DNA of 64,000 nt from Roseivirga pacifica (GCF_900111145.1 NZ_FOIR01000002.1:1178001-1242000), one strand, 5' to 3'; positions 41,065 to 51,336 are shown, numbered from the stretch's first letter. Program-made: numbers and translations. Notes: a model not told the origin generated them from the letters alone.

Positions 41065-42420
41065 CTATTGCAGCAACTCCCCTAACAAGGCCTTGAATTC
41101 GTTGCTTTGATACATGCCTTGTCCATCGTGGCCGATGCCTTCAACTATGGCTTTGGTCGAATTGTGTTGTCCGGCATACTCCGTTTCCAACCATCGGAAA
41201 ATATTTTCTCCACGAGAAAAACGACTAGAACCAAGCAACACAGCCGCACAGTTTGTGGTGTTCAAAGCACCGTCTGCTTGGTTTCCATTTCCCAAAAAGT
41301 AAGTGAAACTTCTACCCAATAAGTTGGCATCAATTTCAGCATCGGAACTGCTACTTACATAAGCCGGAGCACCTGAGTAACCCATTGGCCACATGTTGTA
41401 TGTTCCGCAGTCCGTAGGCGTATAGAATTGATTGTTCTGCTCGTCATAACGCTGATTATCCGGATAGTAGAAATACTGGCTGTTCGCCACCACATATTCA
41501 AACGAGAGATGCGAATCGGCTTCAACTTTATTAGCTGTACCATAAACCTGCGCGAACAAAGCTCCGGACGAATGCCCAGTAACAATCACTTTTTTAAGGG
41601 CTGGAAACGCCTCTTTGTCCGAAAACTGTTGGATTAAAGCATCAATAGCCTCAAAAGAACTGAGTTTTGCAGTACTATTCGAGGCCTGCCCTTCGCGCCA
41701 ATTGCTGCCCCAGGTTAAGTCAGTAGTACTTCCTCCCTCTTTAAATTCAGGTGCAATCAAGACCGTACTGGTCTGCAATTGCTCCCCACTCAATGTACTC
41801 GATAGATAGGTGAAATAATTGTCGGCATCGCGATTAGCACCGTGCACTACAATTATTGCTTGCTCCAAATCTTCCCATTCGGCATTTTCCAAATATATTG
41901 GGTAGTTAGCATAAAAGCCCAAATCGCCTGTCGCATTTGCATTATCCTGCAAAGTCACCGTTCGGTAGCAATCTTGAGAGGCGGATGTACAAGGTGCCAT
42001 GCTTCTAACCACATCATCTTCTTGGGTGGTAAAAGTATAGCTAACATCAGACTGTAAAGCCTGCCCGTTACTGCCAAAGGTACCTGCCCTGACAGCCACC
42101 GTGTAGGCGGTATTATAACTTAAGTCTGTAAACTCCACCACCACTTTTGACGAGGCATTAGTGTACGTAATATCATAGGCCGGCTCACCTGCCGAACTCG
42201 AAATGCTAAAGCTGCTTTCGAATTTCGTGACATCCAATGCTACCGAAAAAACCAGCTCTACAGTTGACTCTACCGGCACACCTGCAGCTCCATCTACCAA
42301 AGTGCCACCATTAATATTGGCTGCTAATAGTGTAATAGCAGGTTTGGGATCATCATTATCTCCACATGCCACAAGGCAAAGTGCCAACATAAGGCACCAT
42401 ATATTTCTCAAATTCTTCAC
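41065..42420 (-). CDS. Lipoprotein with Ig-like domain and alpha/beta hydrolase domain
   Basis: A 451-residue lipoprotein (LCLVAC, Cys19). Residues 28-132 are a bacterial Ig-like (Big_5-type) domain with SVELVFSVALDVTKFE-like strands. From about 150 an alpha/beta hydrolase follows, with oxyanion motif VVHGANRD and nucleophile elbow TGHSSGA (Ser284); a late GHDGQGM supplies the His. Likely a surface or periplasmic esterase. It is last in the SusCD locus 2 operon, just before the strong terminator. The N-terminal domain is related to that of the neighbouring lamin-tail lipoprotein, so the two share a surface-anchoring module. Substrate unknown. Confidence 0.85.
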   Translation of the reverse strand: MKNLRNIWCLMLALCLVACGDNDDPKPAITLLAANINGGTLVDGAAGVPVESTVELVFSVALDVTKFESSFSISSSAGEPAYDITYTNASSKVVVEFTDLSYNTAYTVAVRAGTFGSNGQALQSDVSYTFTTQEDDVVRSMAPCTSASQDCYRTVTLQDNANATGDLGFYANYPIYLENAEWEDLEQAIIVVHGANRDADNYFTYLSSTLSGEQLQTSTVLIAPEFKEGGSTTDLTWGSNWREGQASNSTAKLSSFEAIDALIQQFSDKEAFPALKKVIVTGHSSGALFAQVYGTANKVEADSHLSFEYVVANSQYFYYPDNQRYDEQNNQFYTPTDCGTYNMWPMGYSGAPAYVSSSSDAEIDANLLGRSFTYFLGNGNQADGALNTTNCAAVLLGSSRFSRGENIFRWLETEYAGQHNSTKAIVEGIGHDGQGMYQSNEFKALLGELLQ

Positions 42421-42507
42421 TGCTCAAATTTAATCATCCCAAAATGCTCAAGCACCCAAAGGCACTTGAACAAATCGAGATCTCACGTTACGATCTAAAA
42501 AACAATC

Positions 42508-44352
42508 TTAAAAATCAGTTCCATCCACTTTCTTTCCAGGAGAGAAAGCCAAGCTTGCATTTGCAGTTTCGTGCAAAGTATAGCCACCAGTTATATCAGG
42601 TGAGCGGGTAATCGACTGATCTGAACCAAAATCGAGGCCGCTACCATCAACAGCCGTGTCGAAGGTCAGGTATTCATTTCCGGAAGCATCCAGAATAATA
42701 ATCTTGTCACCAGCATTATTCAAGTTCATGTTACCTGTGGTAGTAACGCCCACCATAGCATTGCCAATTGTAGCAGCGGGTGCTCCACCACCAAAGAGGA
42801 CGTATACGCCATGTGCCGGAATTACCGTACCAGCTGGAAAAGTGTGTCTCGGTGTATTGATAGCGAAATTATCTTCATCGTACAAGGTGAAACCACTCAA
42901 GTCGATCGGGCTATCGCTATCATTAATAAACTCTATGAACTCGTCTTCCGAAGCACTTCTGGTGCCGTCCAAATTTGCATCACCAGCATCGCCAGATGGT
43001 GGATCAAAAAGCACTTCGTTTATGATCAAGCCAAGGCCTGTATTACCTCCGCCACCTGCTTCGAAGTTGGTTCCATCGTTCATTTTTCCCGGAGAGAAGG
43101 TCAAGCTTGCATTGGCTGTTGTGTGCAAAGTGAAGTCGCCCGTTATATCAGGTGAGCGAGTTACTGACTGGTCAGCACCGAAATCAATTCCAGCACCATC
43201 AACCTGCGTATCGAATACCAAAAACTCATTTCCAGTAGCATCTAAGATAATGATCTGGTCATCGGCATTATTCAAATTCATGTTTCCGGTGGTTGAAACG
43301 CCCACCATTGCCGTACCAAAGTCTCCGCCAGGATTACCTCCACCAAACAACACATACACACCATGAGCAGGAACAATTGTACCAGCAGGAAAAGTATGGC
43401 GCGGAGTATTTGTTTCGAAGTTTGTTGCGTCATATAGCGTAAAACCACTCAAGTCCATCGGCACATCGCTATCATTAACAAACTCTATAAACTCATCTTC
43501 CGAAGCACTTCTGGTTCCATCGCCATTGGCATCACCGGCATCGCCAGATGGTGGATCAAACAATACTTCATTGATGATAAAGCCTCTTCCAGCAGAATCA
43601 TTATCGGTAATGCTCAAGCTAACTTCTTGCGGAGTTGCCTCAATAGCATTCGTAATACTTTCAATGGTTATCAGAATATTTTCGAGGCTTTCAACTTCTA
43701 CATCATTTACAGCAGTAATGGTAATTGAACCCGTCAGTTCGCCAGCAGGAATAACAAAACTGGTAGCGCTTGCCACAAAATCTGTTGCAGCAGCTGTACC
43801 TGCAAAAGCAAGGTTTACGGTTACATCATTATTTACTGGTTCGCTTAAAGTCCCAGTGATAGTGGCTACTTCGCCATCTTCCGAAATGCTCGGTACGTTT
43901 TTGGCAAGCGTAACATTTGGCGGCACAAACTCCTTTACGGTAAAAGAAAAGGCAACAGCTTCATCCAGTTCGTTACCTGCTTCACCATAAGCGCCAGGTT
44001 CCATGGCAACTGTGTAAACCGTTTCGTAGTCCAGTTCATTTACATTAGTAATGGTTACAATGGAATTAGAGTTGGAATAAGCAAAATTGAGCGCTACTTC
44101 TCCGCTACCCGAGCTTACGCTCAAAGCACTTTCAAAGGCAGTTGTATTCAAAGTGTGAGAAAACACAAGCTCTACACTCACCTGTTGTTCGACACCCGTT
44201 GGTTCATCCTTCAGGTTTACATCGTTAACCTTGGCTGTAAGCACACGCAAGGCATTAGAAATAGGCATATCATCCTCTTCTTTACAGCCACTGAGTGCCA
44301 CAAAAATCATTGCTACCAAAAGCAAGGCGGTATTCAGACTTCTGTTTTTCAT
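42508..44352 (-). CDS. Surface lipoprotein with Big_5, Calx-beta and two lamin-tail domains
   Basis: A lipoprotein of about 614 residues (signal ending VALSGC). The order is a Big_5 Ig-like domain, a Calx-beta domain (SISEDGEVATITGTLSEPVN ... DNDSAG), and two lamin-tail domains, each starting IINEVLFDPPSGDAGDAN and ending in ASL(T/A)FSPGK. The two lamin-tail copies are nearly identical, about 0.55 kb apart in DNA, a recent tandem duplication. The ATG at 44352 gives a canonical signal peptide; an in-frame ATG at 44382 would add ten residues. Lamin-tail domains in bacteria are found in secreted proteins and often near nucleases or esterases. It is part of SusCD locus 2 and may bind polymer at the cell surface; this is inference. 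Confidence 0.88.
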   Translation of the reverse strand: MKNRSLNTALLLVAMIFVALSGCKEEDDMPISNALRVLTAKVNDVNLKDEPTGVEQQVSVELVFSHTLNTTAFESALSVSSGSGEVALNFAYSNSNSIVTITNVNELDYETVYTVAMEPGAYGEAGNELDEAVAFSFTVKEFVPPNVTLAKNVPSISEDGEVATITGTLSEPVNNDVTVNLAFAGTAAATDFVASATSFVIPAGELTGSITITAVNDVEVESLENILITIESITNAIEATPQEVSLSITDNDSAGRGFIINEVLFDPPSGDAGDANGDGTRSASEDEFIEFVNDSDVPMDLSGFTLYDATNFETNTPRHTFPAGTIVPAHGVYVLFGGGNPGGDFGTAMVGVSTTGNMNLNNADDQIIILDATGNEFLVFDTQVDGAGIDFGADQSVTRSPDITGDFTLHTTANASLTFSPGKMNDGTNFEAGGGGNTGLGLIINEVLFDPPSGDAGDANLDGTRSASEDEFIEFINDSDSPIDLSGFTLYDEDNFAINTPRHTFPAGTVIPAHGVYVLFGGGAPAATIGNAMVGVTTTGNMNLNNAGDKIIILDASGNEYLTFDTAVDGSGLDFGSDQSITRSPDITGGYTLHETANASLAFSPGKKVDGTDF

Positions 44353-44389
44353 GATAGTATTTTTAAGTGTTTTTGTCTTCATAGCAGTT

Positions 44390-45862
44390 TTATTTACCTA
44401 CCAGGTTAGAATACTGGTCGGGAATAATTCCCCAAACCACTGGCAGCAAAAAGTAAATCATTAGCGTGATGAAGCATATGGAGATAATATTCATCCATAC
44501 GCCAGATTTCATCATATCCGGAATTCTGAGGTAACCGGAACCAAACACCACCGCATTTGGCGGTGTGGCTACAGGCAACATAAAAGCACAAGATGCCGCC
44601 AATGTAGCCGACACCATTAGCATATAGGGGTTCATATTGAAGGCCACGGCCATTGGCGCCAACACTGGCAACAACATGGCTGTGGTAGCCAAATTGGAAG
44701 TAAGCTCTGTAAGAAAGTTCACTGAGGCAACCAGCACCAAGATGATCATGATCATGGATATGCCATCAATCATCGATATCTGCGAACCAATCCAGAGTGC
44801 TAAACCAGTTGAGCTAAAGCCACCCGCTAGGGCCATTCCTCCACCAAAAAGCAGAATAATACCCCAAGGCATTTTCACGGCTTCTTCCCAATTGATAATT
44901 CTTTCTCCCTTTTTACTCGAAGGAATGATAAAGAGCACTACCCCGGCAATAATAGCGATTATGGTATCGTCTAAGGCAGGAATAAATTTCTGCAGAATAA
45001 ATGAACGGGTGATCCAGCAGAATGCCGTTGCCGCAAAAACGATCAACACGCGCTTTTCTTCCACACTTAGTTTACCAAGCTCTTTTAATAAGCGAGAGAT
45101 TTCCTGTTTACCACCCGGAAACTCAGTAGCCTTGAGTTTGAAAGCATACTTTGTTAGGTACTTCCAGCAAACAAAAAGCAGCACTACCGAAATTGGCAAA
45201 CCAAACTTAAACCACTGCAGAAATGATATTTCTACACCGTAGGTTTCTTCAACAATACCCACCAAAACCAAGTTTGGCGGTGTACCAATCAAAGTGGCCA
45301 TTCCACCAATAGAAGCACTGTAGGCAATGGCCAACATAAGCGCTTTGCCAAATTTGGAAGTAATGCCTTCGTCTACCAAAGCCGACTCCTTAAGCTGACT
45401 TACAATGGCCATCCCAATCGGCAGCATCATAACAGAAGTTGCGGTATTAGAAATCCACATGGATAGGAATGCTGTTGCCAGCATAAAGCCAAGAATGATA
45501 TTGACCATGTTAGTGCCAATGGCGTTGATAATGGTCAAGGCAATACGTTTATGGAGATTCCACTTTTCGATAGCAATGGCTATGATGAAACCGCCCAGGT
45601 AGAGGAATACATACTTATGGCCAAAAGATGCCGTGGTAGTGGACAAGTCCATTACCCCGAAAATCGGAAACAAGGCAATTGGTAAAAGTGCAGTTACAGC
45701 TATAGGAATAGCTTCTGTAACCCACCAAATAGCAATCCAAAGCGTAATACCCAGTAGTACAAATGCACTTTCGGGCATAGACTCTGGCCCACCAATGGCT
45801 TGCAACACTGCAAAAACAGCCGGCCCTAGAATAAGTGGAATTAACTTCTTCTTATCTATCAT
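44390..45862 (-). CDS. DASS family sodium/anion (dicarboxylate-type) symporter
   Basis: A 490-residue SLC13/DASS transporter of the inner membrane. Family features are WWVTEAIPIAVTALLPIALF near residue 47, MWISNTATSVMMLPIGMAIV with the SNT motif, ELTSNLATTAMLLPVLAPMA with the second SNT-like motif, and MLPVATPPNAVVFGSG. It imports di- or tricarboxylates, sulfate or similar anions with sodium. Its start overlaps the SGNH hydrolase gene by 11 bp, so it is translated from the same operon as SusCD locus 2 and could take up the acid released by the hydrolase. Confidence 0.94.
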   Translation of the reverse strand: MIDKKKLIPLILGPAVFAVLQAIGGPESMPESAFVLLGITLWIAIWWVTEAIPIAVTALLPIALFPIFGVMDLSTTTASFGHKYVFLYLGGFIIAIAIEKWNLHKRIALTIINAIGTNMVNIILGFMLATAFLSMWISNTATSVMMLPIGMAIVSQLKESALVDEGITSKFGKALMLAIAYSASIGGMATLIGTPPNLVLVGIVEETYGVEISFLQWFKFGLPISVVLLFVCWKYLTKYAFKLKATEFPGGKQEISRLLKELGKLSVEEKRVLIVFAATAFCWITRSFILQKFIPALDDTIIAIIAGVVLFIIPSSKKGERIINWEEAVKMPWGIILLFGGGMALAGGFSSTGLALWIGSQISMIDGISMIMIILVLVASVNFLTELTSNLATTAMLLPVLAPMAVAFNMNPYMLMVSATLAASCAFMLPVATPPNAVVFGSGYLRIPDMMKSGVWMNIISICFITLMIYFLLPVVWGIIPDQYSNLVGK

Positions 45863-46631
45863 CTGCCAGCGTTTTCATGTCAAAACTATCAACCAATTGC
45901 TGAAAGAAAGTAGCCGTATTAGGATCAATAATGGCTAAATAAAGCTTCTCACCATCTTTATCTACCGTCTGTAGTCTATCCGGAATTTCGCTTGTGGATT
46001 TACCTGTAAAGAATCTATAGTAAGCCAAAGCAGTGAGGTAAGTTCCTTCTGGTGAAGGATGGCTACCGTCTTCAAAATACAAATCAATGTCTGGCCTAAG
46101 CGCTATGGATTTCATCCAAAGCGGACCGATTGGCACCACATCGGCACCCGTAGCTTTTACTAGCTTTTCATAGCCCTTGGTAATGGTTTCCTGCATCAGC
46201 GGATTCCACTTTCGGGCCCAGGTCATGTAAAACACAGGTTGTGCACCGTGCTGCTTAATTAAAGCAACAAACTGTTCTCCGTATTTATCAAAGTCTTCTG
46301 GCGTATTTATGGTGCTCATGCTGTGATTATTCATCACCACATAGTCCCAACCACCTTGCTCTATTAGGTCTCTCGATCTTGTTTCTCTTTCTCTATTCCA
46401 ATGCTCCCCAAGGTGACTACCTCCCACCGTAGATTGGCGGGTAACAATGGCCTTTCCTTGCGACTCTGCCATGGTAGCAACCATTTGCGGCAGGTTGTAA
46501 AAATAGGTGTAACTATTCCCCACGAACAAAACCCGTAGTGTATCCTGAGTTTGTGCATAAAGGCTAGCAGGAAGGAAAAGGACAGCCAGCATGAATAACT
46601 GGCAAGTCCATTTTCTATAATTAAAACTCAT
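45852..46631 (-). CDS. Secreted SGNH/GDSL-family hydrolase
   Basis: A 259-residue exported esterase. A signal peptide ending SLYAQ is followed by block I VLFVGNSYT (Ser40 as nucleophile), a middle VVMNNHSMS block, and the C-terminal DGSHPSPEG with the catalytic Asp-x-x-His arrangement. SGNH enzymes remove acetyl or other acyl groups from sugars or lipids. Sitting directly between susD and the anion symporter gene, it probably de-esterifies the imported ligand, leaving an organic acid for the DASS carrier. Ligand identity is unknown. Confidence 0.87.
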   Translation of the reverse strand: MSFNYRKWTCQLFMLAVLFLPASLYAQTQDTLRVLFVGNSYTYFYNLPQMVATMAESQGKAIVTRQSTVGGSHLGEHWNRERETRSRDLIEQGGWDYVVMNNHSMSTINTPEDFDKYGEQFVALIKQHGAQPVFYMTWARKWNPLMQETITKGYEKLVKATGADVVPIGPLWMKSIALRPDIDLYFEDGSHPSPEGTYLTALAYYRFFTGKSTSEIPDRLQTVDKDGEKLYLAIIDPNTATFFQQLVDSFDMKTLADDR

Positions 46632-46650
46632 GTATGAAAAGAATTTTCGA

Positions 46651-48069
46651 TTATTGGTTTACTCTTGTCGGCTCGAAGAAATTAGGGATAGGATTTGGCG
46701 TATTGCTGTTCCTATCAATTTCCGTTTGTGGGTAGATGAAGCGTTGTGGAAAATCGCTACCCACATTTGGTGTGGTATGAATTCTCACAACTGGCTCATT
46801 CTCTGTTCTGCGGGTGTCATTGAAACCTTCAATTTGCCCAAAGAAAGTAACAAACCTTTCCTCCATAATTTCTCTTAGCAAAGCATTGTCCGAAGAGATG
46901 TTATCGGGATTTTCAATACCGCCATTGGCGAAATCGCTGGCATCATAAGCATCGTATTGAATGTCTGCAGGGTTGGCGTTCGACAGATAGCCACCTGCAT
47001 TCATAAATGCTCTGAATTCGTTTAAATGCTGTAATCCTGTGCCGAAACCTCCGTTTCTGAACCCAGATTCAGCTAAAATGAGTAAATTCTCCTCGTAAGT
47101 AACTAGCGAAGTTGAAGCGGTTTGCGCGGCAAAACCATCTACTGTATTCGGCTGAATGCCAACTCCGGTAACTGCAAAAAGGTAATTCCAGCGAGCAGTT
47201 TCGTCTGTTTTAGCATTCCCTCTGTAGTTGTTAATATCTGGACTCACGGCAGCATCAGAAGCCACCAAACTGGCCATAAAATCAGAGGTTTTTAAATCTG
47301 CAGCACGTGAATAAACTGCAAAGAACTGGTAGTTCAGGTTCGACTCGTCCAAGCCTGTTCCATGCGGACCAAAAAGTCCGTTGTCCATTGCGCTTACTCC
47401 ATTCTGAGCAGCATTGTAAGCACTGGCATATTCACGCGTATGCATGTAGTAACGTGCCTTTAACGTGTAAGCAACCTCGATCCATTTTTGTGGATCACCA
47501 TCCAAGTAAATATCCGATCCGCTTGGAGGTCTGCCAGTACCCAATTGCAAGTTTGCAATTGCCTGATCTAAAAGCGTCTGTACCTTACCATAAACCACTT
47601 CTTGATCTTCGAATTGTGGGTTTTCAACATCAAAACGGGCTTCATCAAAAGGAATATCGCCATAAAGCGAAGTGGCCGTACCGAAAGTCATGGCTTGCAG
47701 CACCTGCGTAATGCCTATGCTCACACCTTCAATGCCTTGCTCCACTGCAGCCTCCTCGGCCACACGGGCATTTCTCAGCGTATTCACAAAGGCATCGTCC
47801 CAAATGTTATCGAAGTCGCTAGTGGTTACGGTGTATTGGCTAAAGCCCAAATGCTGTCGGTCGATACCCGTATAGTAGCCAGCAAATATTCCTGCCCTAC
47901 GAGCCGTTTCTCCAGCTTGTAAAATCATATTCCCTACTTCTGCCCCAGTTAAAATATTCTGAAAAGAAGCACTTGTTGGGTTATTAGGATCATTATTTAT
48001 CCCTTCAAAAATGTCGTCACAAGCGACAGTCAAAAGGCAAATCAGTATGATATATATTGAATTCTTCAT
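46651..48069 (-). CDS. SusD/RagB family lipoprotein (SusD-like, locus 2)
   Basis: A 472-residue outer-membrane lipoprotein, the lid of the second SusCD pair. The signal ends LLTVAC (Cys17), followed by DDIFEGINNDPNNPT, a sequence typical of the SusD_2/SusD-like group. Later KWIEVAYTLKARYYMHTREY marks the TPR-like helices. It lies 21 bp downstream of susC. Its shorter length and N-terminus separate it from the locus 1 SusD, so the two loci probably take different ligands. Confidence 0.94.
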   Translation of the reverse strand: MKNSIYIILICLLTVACDDIFEGINNDPNNPTSASFQNILTGAEVGNMILQAGETARRAGIFAGYYTGIDRQHLGFSQYTVTTSDFDNIWDDAFVNTLRNARVAEEAAVEQGIEGVSIGITQVLQAMTFGTATSLYGDIPFDEARFDVENPQFEDQEVVYGKVQTLLDQAIANLQLGTGRPPSGSDIYLDGDPQKWIEVAYTLKARYYMHTREYASAYNAAQNGVSAMDNGLFGPHGTGLDESNLNYQFFAVYSRAADLKTSDFMASLVASDAAVSPDINNYRGNAKTDETARWNYLFAVTGVGIQPNTVDGFAAQTASTSLVTYEENLLILAESGFRNGGFGTGLQHLNEFRAFMNAGGYLSNANPADIQYDAYDASDFANGGIENPDNISSDNALLREIMEERFVTFFGQIEGFNDTRRTENEPVVRIHTTPNVGSDFPQRFIYPQTEIDRNSNTPNPIPNFFEPTRVNQ

Positions 48070-48090
48070 TTCGATCTGTGTTTTGTTAGT

Positions 48091-51000
48091 TTAGAATGTG
48101 GCCGATAAAGAGAACACATAAGACTTGGTTCCTGGGTTATTGAAGTAGTCAATTCCTCTGGCTACACTTACCCCTGTCAGGTTGGTATCAGGGTCGTTTC
48201 CTTCAAATTCAGTCCATAAGAATAGGTTTCTACCAGTGGCAGAGATTGTGGCTGACTGAATGCCAACCTTGCTTAGCCATTCTGGCTTTAGACTGTAAGA
48301 AAGCTTCAACTCTCTCAGCCTAGTCCATGAGCCATCTTCAATATAAAGCTCATCGTTACCTCCACTGAAGTAGCCACCATCGCCATTGTACCAAGGTTCG
48401 GTAAGCGCTACTGGCCCAGCACCAAAATCGTAGATGTTACCTCTAAATGGTGTACCCATCGGAATTAGGTTACCGTTGTAGTCCAATAAATTCTGATCAG
48501 CAGTCACCTCACGGCCAGTACTCTCCCATCGGCCAAGGTCGGCCAATACCGATTTTGTACCGGCATAAATATCAGCGCCTTGATAAGTTTCGAACAAAGC
48601 AGAAAGTGACCAATTCTTGTAGTTCAGTTGGGTAATAAAACTCCCTTGCCAATCTGGGTTAGGATCTCCAATTACACCCTCTGTTTGATCTTGCTCAGGG
48701 AAACCGTTCTCATCATAAACAATGTTTCCTTCATCGTCTCTCAAAGTTCTCGATCCCCAAAGCACGCCTAGCGGATAGCCTTCGATAGCACGTGCATTTA
48801 CTGCTGCCAAACCGCCCAATTCTATTGTTTGCACTCCGGCAAGATCATCTACATTATTCTTATTCGAACTGAAGATCACATTCGCTTGCCATCTGAAATC
48901 GCGCTTTTGCATAATAGTATAGCCCAAGTCAATCTCAACTCCTTTGTTGCTTACCTGCGCGCCATTGGCGTAAATTTCATCGTAACCTCTTGAGTTCGCA
49001 ATCGGGAAATTAAGCAACACATCGCTGGTGGTATTATCATAGTAAGTTGCGCTTAATGAAAGTTTATCATTGATAAACCTCATGTCCAAACCAATTTCTG
49101 TCTCCTTTTTACGCTCTGGTTTTAAGCTTGAGTTACCACGGTTGGTACTTGGCACAAAACCTCCGTTTCCGTAAAAGCCAAGCCCTAAACCGCCACCGTA
49201 CTGGTCGCCATATGTTGGCGATACAAAAACGTTTGTGGTGTTGTATCTGGCAGGCTGCACACCCACCTCGCCATAAGAGAATCTAAGCTTACCGAAACTC
49301 ATAATATCGTTCTCAAGCGCCTCTAGCTTAGAAAACTGCCATGCAATAGAAGCTGATGGAAAGAAGAACGCATCGTTCGATTCGTCACCAAAAGTTGATG
49401 CTTTTTCTGCACGAAGAGTTCCATTAAAGTGAATCATGTCGTAGGCAGAAAAGCTTGCTGAGGTATAAACTGCCGCTGTTCTTTCCTGACCAAAAGTGCT
49501 GGTAGCCGTTCTGTTTTCAGGAAAAGCGTTATCAATATCTCTAACCGTACTGGCCGCATCGGTAAAGAGAATAAAGTTGGTTATCTCGTTTCCGCTAGTT
49601 TCGCGCTTGGTACCGTTGTAGTTAAAGCCAACCAAAAGCGAGCCGTTAAAATCAACGCCAAATTCTTTGGTTGCAGTGGCTATGTAGTCCATGTTGAAAA
49701 TGGTGTTCGAAGCCATATTTCTTCCAAACAAACCTGAGCCATAAGCTCCGGCAGCGGAGCCCGGTGTAAAGAACTCTTCTCTTCGTTCTGTGTAATGATC
49801 TACACCAACCCTAGCTTTCAAGTTCAACCATTCCAGTGGATCGGCAGAGAAGGTAAAGTTGGAAATGAAACGGTCCGTTACTGCCGTATTCGGCTGTTCG
49901 TAAATAGTCCAAAGCGGGTTATTGTAAACAGCGGTATTATCTGCACCAAGTGGCTCTCTGTAAGAACGATGTCTGTTCGAAACCGGAGCGGCCGTACTAC
50001 TAGCGTAGTAATCGCCTTTATAGCCCGACTGGTCGAAGTCTGGCGCTTGTCTTAAAAGCCCAAGGTAAAAACCCGATGAACTTGCGCCTTTTCGAATTCT
50101 ATTTGATGTAGTATGCGCATAAGTGGTATTTGCGCTAATACTAATGTTTGGTGAAAGCAGGAATTCGGCATTAATTCTTGCGCTAGACCTTCTGTAGTCA
50201 GAGCTATTTTGAATGATACCTTTTTGGTTCAAATCACTCAAACTGAAATAGATTCTGCTGTTATCATTACCTGCAGAAATACTCAGGTTATTCTCCAAAA
50301 AGCTACCATCTCTAAATACCTGATCGAAGTTAGAATCATCGTAAATCGTTTGCGAATTCTTAGAAATGATTGGGTAGTAGGTTACTCCATTTTGCCCAAC
50401 AAAGAACTCCCCAGAGGTGTCAAACTCATCTAACCCTCCTGTTCTATCAGCAATTTTGTCTCCCCAGGAATCTCTAGCAGCTTGGTTGTAAACACCGTTA
50501 TCGCCCTGCCCATAGGTGGTTTGCAAAGGGTACTTTCTGTTGATTTTATCAATGGAGTAAGTAAGGCCGTAAGAAACACTCAGCTTTTTATTGAAGTCAC
50601 CCTTTTTGGTTGTAATAAAGATTACTCCACCCAGTGCACGTGTTCCCCAAAGGGCAGCCGCAGAAGCACCTTTCAATACCGAAATGTTCTCAATATCGTT
50701 TGGGTTAAGGTCGTTGAGCCTCGACTCTTGTGCTACACCGCTAGAGCCTCCATCGCCACGCACATCATTACTAATTGGCACACCGTCCACTACCACTAGC
50801 GGCTGGCTGTCGCGGGTAATACTGGAAAGCCCTCTTATTTGAATAAATGCACCAGCGCCCGGGTCGCCAGAGTTACGCGATATGCGAACGCCCGAAATCT
50901 TTCCCGACAAACTGTTGAGTAAAGTTGGCTCACCTGCTTTCTTAATATCCTCTCCGTCTACCGTGGTATTGGCATATCCCAAATTATCTTTTTTAAGCGA

Positions 51001-51336
51001 TTGACCAATGGCCGTTACCACTACGGTTTCCAATTCGGATGCTTCCTCTACCATTGTAATGTTGATGACGGTTTGGTTGCCTACCGTTTGTGTAATGGTT
51101 TTGAATCCTAAAAAAGAAAATCGCAGCACGGAAGTCTCGCTTGCAACGGAAATAGAATAAGTACCATCTATTTGCGAAATGGCTCCGTTGCTTGTGCCCT
51201 GTTCTAGTATTGAGACCCCGAACATGCCTTCGCCAGTCTCATCCACTATTTTCCCTGTAATGGTTGTCTGCGAAAAGCCTTGAAAGGCCAGCAGGCAGAG
51301 GGAAAAAATCATCGATATTTTCAAAGAGTTAATCAT
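48091..51336 (-). CDS. SusC/RagA family TonB-dependent transporter (locus 2)
   Basis: A 1081-residue outer-membrane channel. Signal peptide (ending GFSQ), carboxypeptidase-regulatory-like domain (ITGKIVDETGEGMFGVSILE), TonB-box-like ETVVVTAIGQSLKK, plug with AALWGTRALGGVIFITTK, and barrel to the C-terminal SYVFSLSATF. It heads the operon susC-susD-SGNH-DASS-lamin tail-hydrolase. The 208-bp AT-rich spacer to the divergent HTH-membrane protein gene must hold the promoter; no perfect TAnnTTTG was found on the minus strand. Confidence 0.96.
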   Translation of the reverse strand: MINSLKISMIFSLCLLAFQGFSQTTITGKIVDETGEGMFGVSILEQGTSNGAISQIDGTYSISVASETSVLRFSFLGFKTITQTVGNQTVINITMVEEASELETVVVTAIGQSLKKDNLGYANTTVDGEDIKKAGEPTLLNSLSGKISGVRISRNSGDPGAGAFIQIRGLSSITRDSQPLVVVDGVPISNDVRGDGGSSGVAQESRLNDLNPNDIENISVLKGASAAALWGTRALGGVIFITTKKGDFNKKLSVSYGLTYSIDKINRKYPLQTTYGQGDNGVYNQAARDSWGDKIADRTGGLDEFDTSGEFFVGQNGVTYYPIISKNSQTIYDDSNFDQVFRDGSFLENNLSISAGNDNSRIYFSLSDLNQKGIIQNSSDYRRSSARINAEFLLSPNISISANTTYAHTTSNRIRKGASSSGFYLGLLRQAPDFDQSGYKGDYYASSTAAPVSNRHRSYREPLGADNTAVYNNPLWTIYEQPNTAVTDRFISNFTFSADPLEWLNLKARVGVDHYTERREEFFTPGSAAGAYGSGLFGRNMASNTIFNMDYIATATKEFGVDFNGSLLVGFNYNGTKRETSGNEITNFILFTDAASTVRDIDNAFPENRTATSTFGQERTAAVYTSASFSAYDMIHFNGTLRAEKASTFGDESNDAFFFPSASIAWQFSKLEALENDIMSFGKLRFSYGEVGVQPARYNTTNVFVSPTYGDQYGGGLGLGFYGNGGFVPSTNRGNSSLKPERKKETEIGLDMRFINDKLSLSATYYDNTTSDVLLNFPIANSRGYDEIYANGAQVSNKGVEIDLGYTIMQKRDFRWQANVIFSSNKNNVDDLAGVQTIELGGLAAVNARAIEGYPLGVLWGSRTLRDDEGNIVYDENGFPEQDQTEGVIGDPNPDWQGSFITQLNYKNWSLSALFETYQGADIYAGTKSVLADLGRWESTGREVTADQNLLDYNGNLIPMGTPFRGNIYDFGAGPVALTEPWYNGDGGYFSGGNDELYIEDGSWTRLRELKLSYSLKPEWLSKVGIQSATISATGRNLFLWTEFEGNDPDTNLTGVSVARGIDYFNNPGTKSYVFSLSATF

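Noticed and set aside
42656-43990. Long plus-strand frames opposite the lamin-tail lipoprotein
   Set aside because: They mirror the codon bias of the real minus-strand gene and its tandem repeat; no motif or signal supports them.
44637-45242. 201-codon plus-strand frame opposite the DASS symporter gene
   Set aside because: Antisense shadow of a well-supported membrane protein gene.
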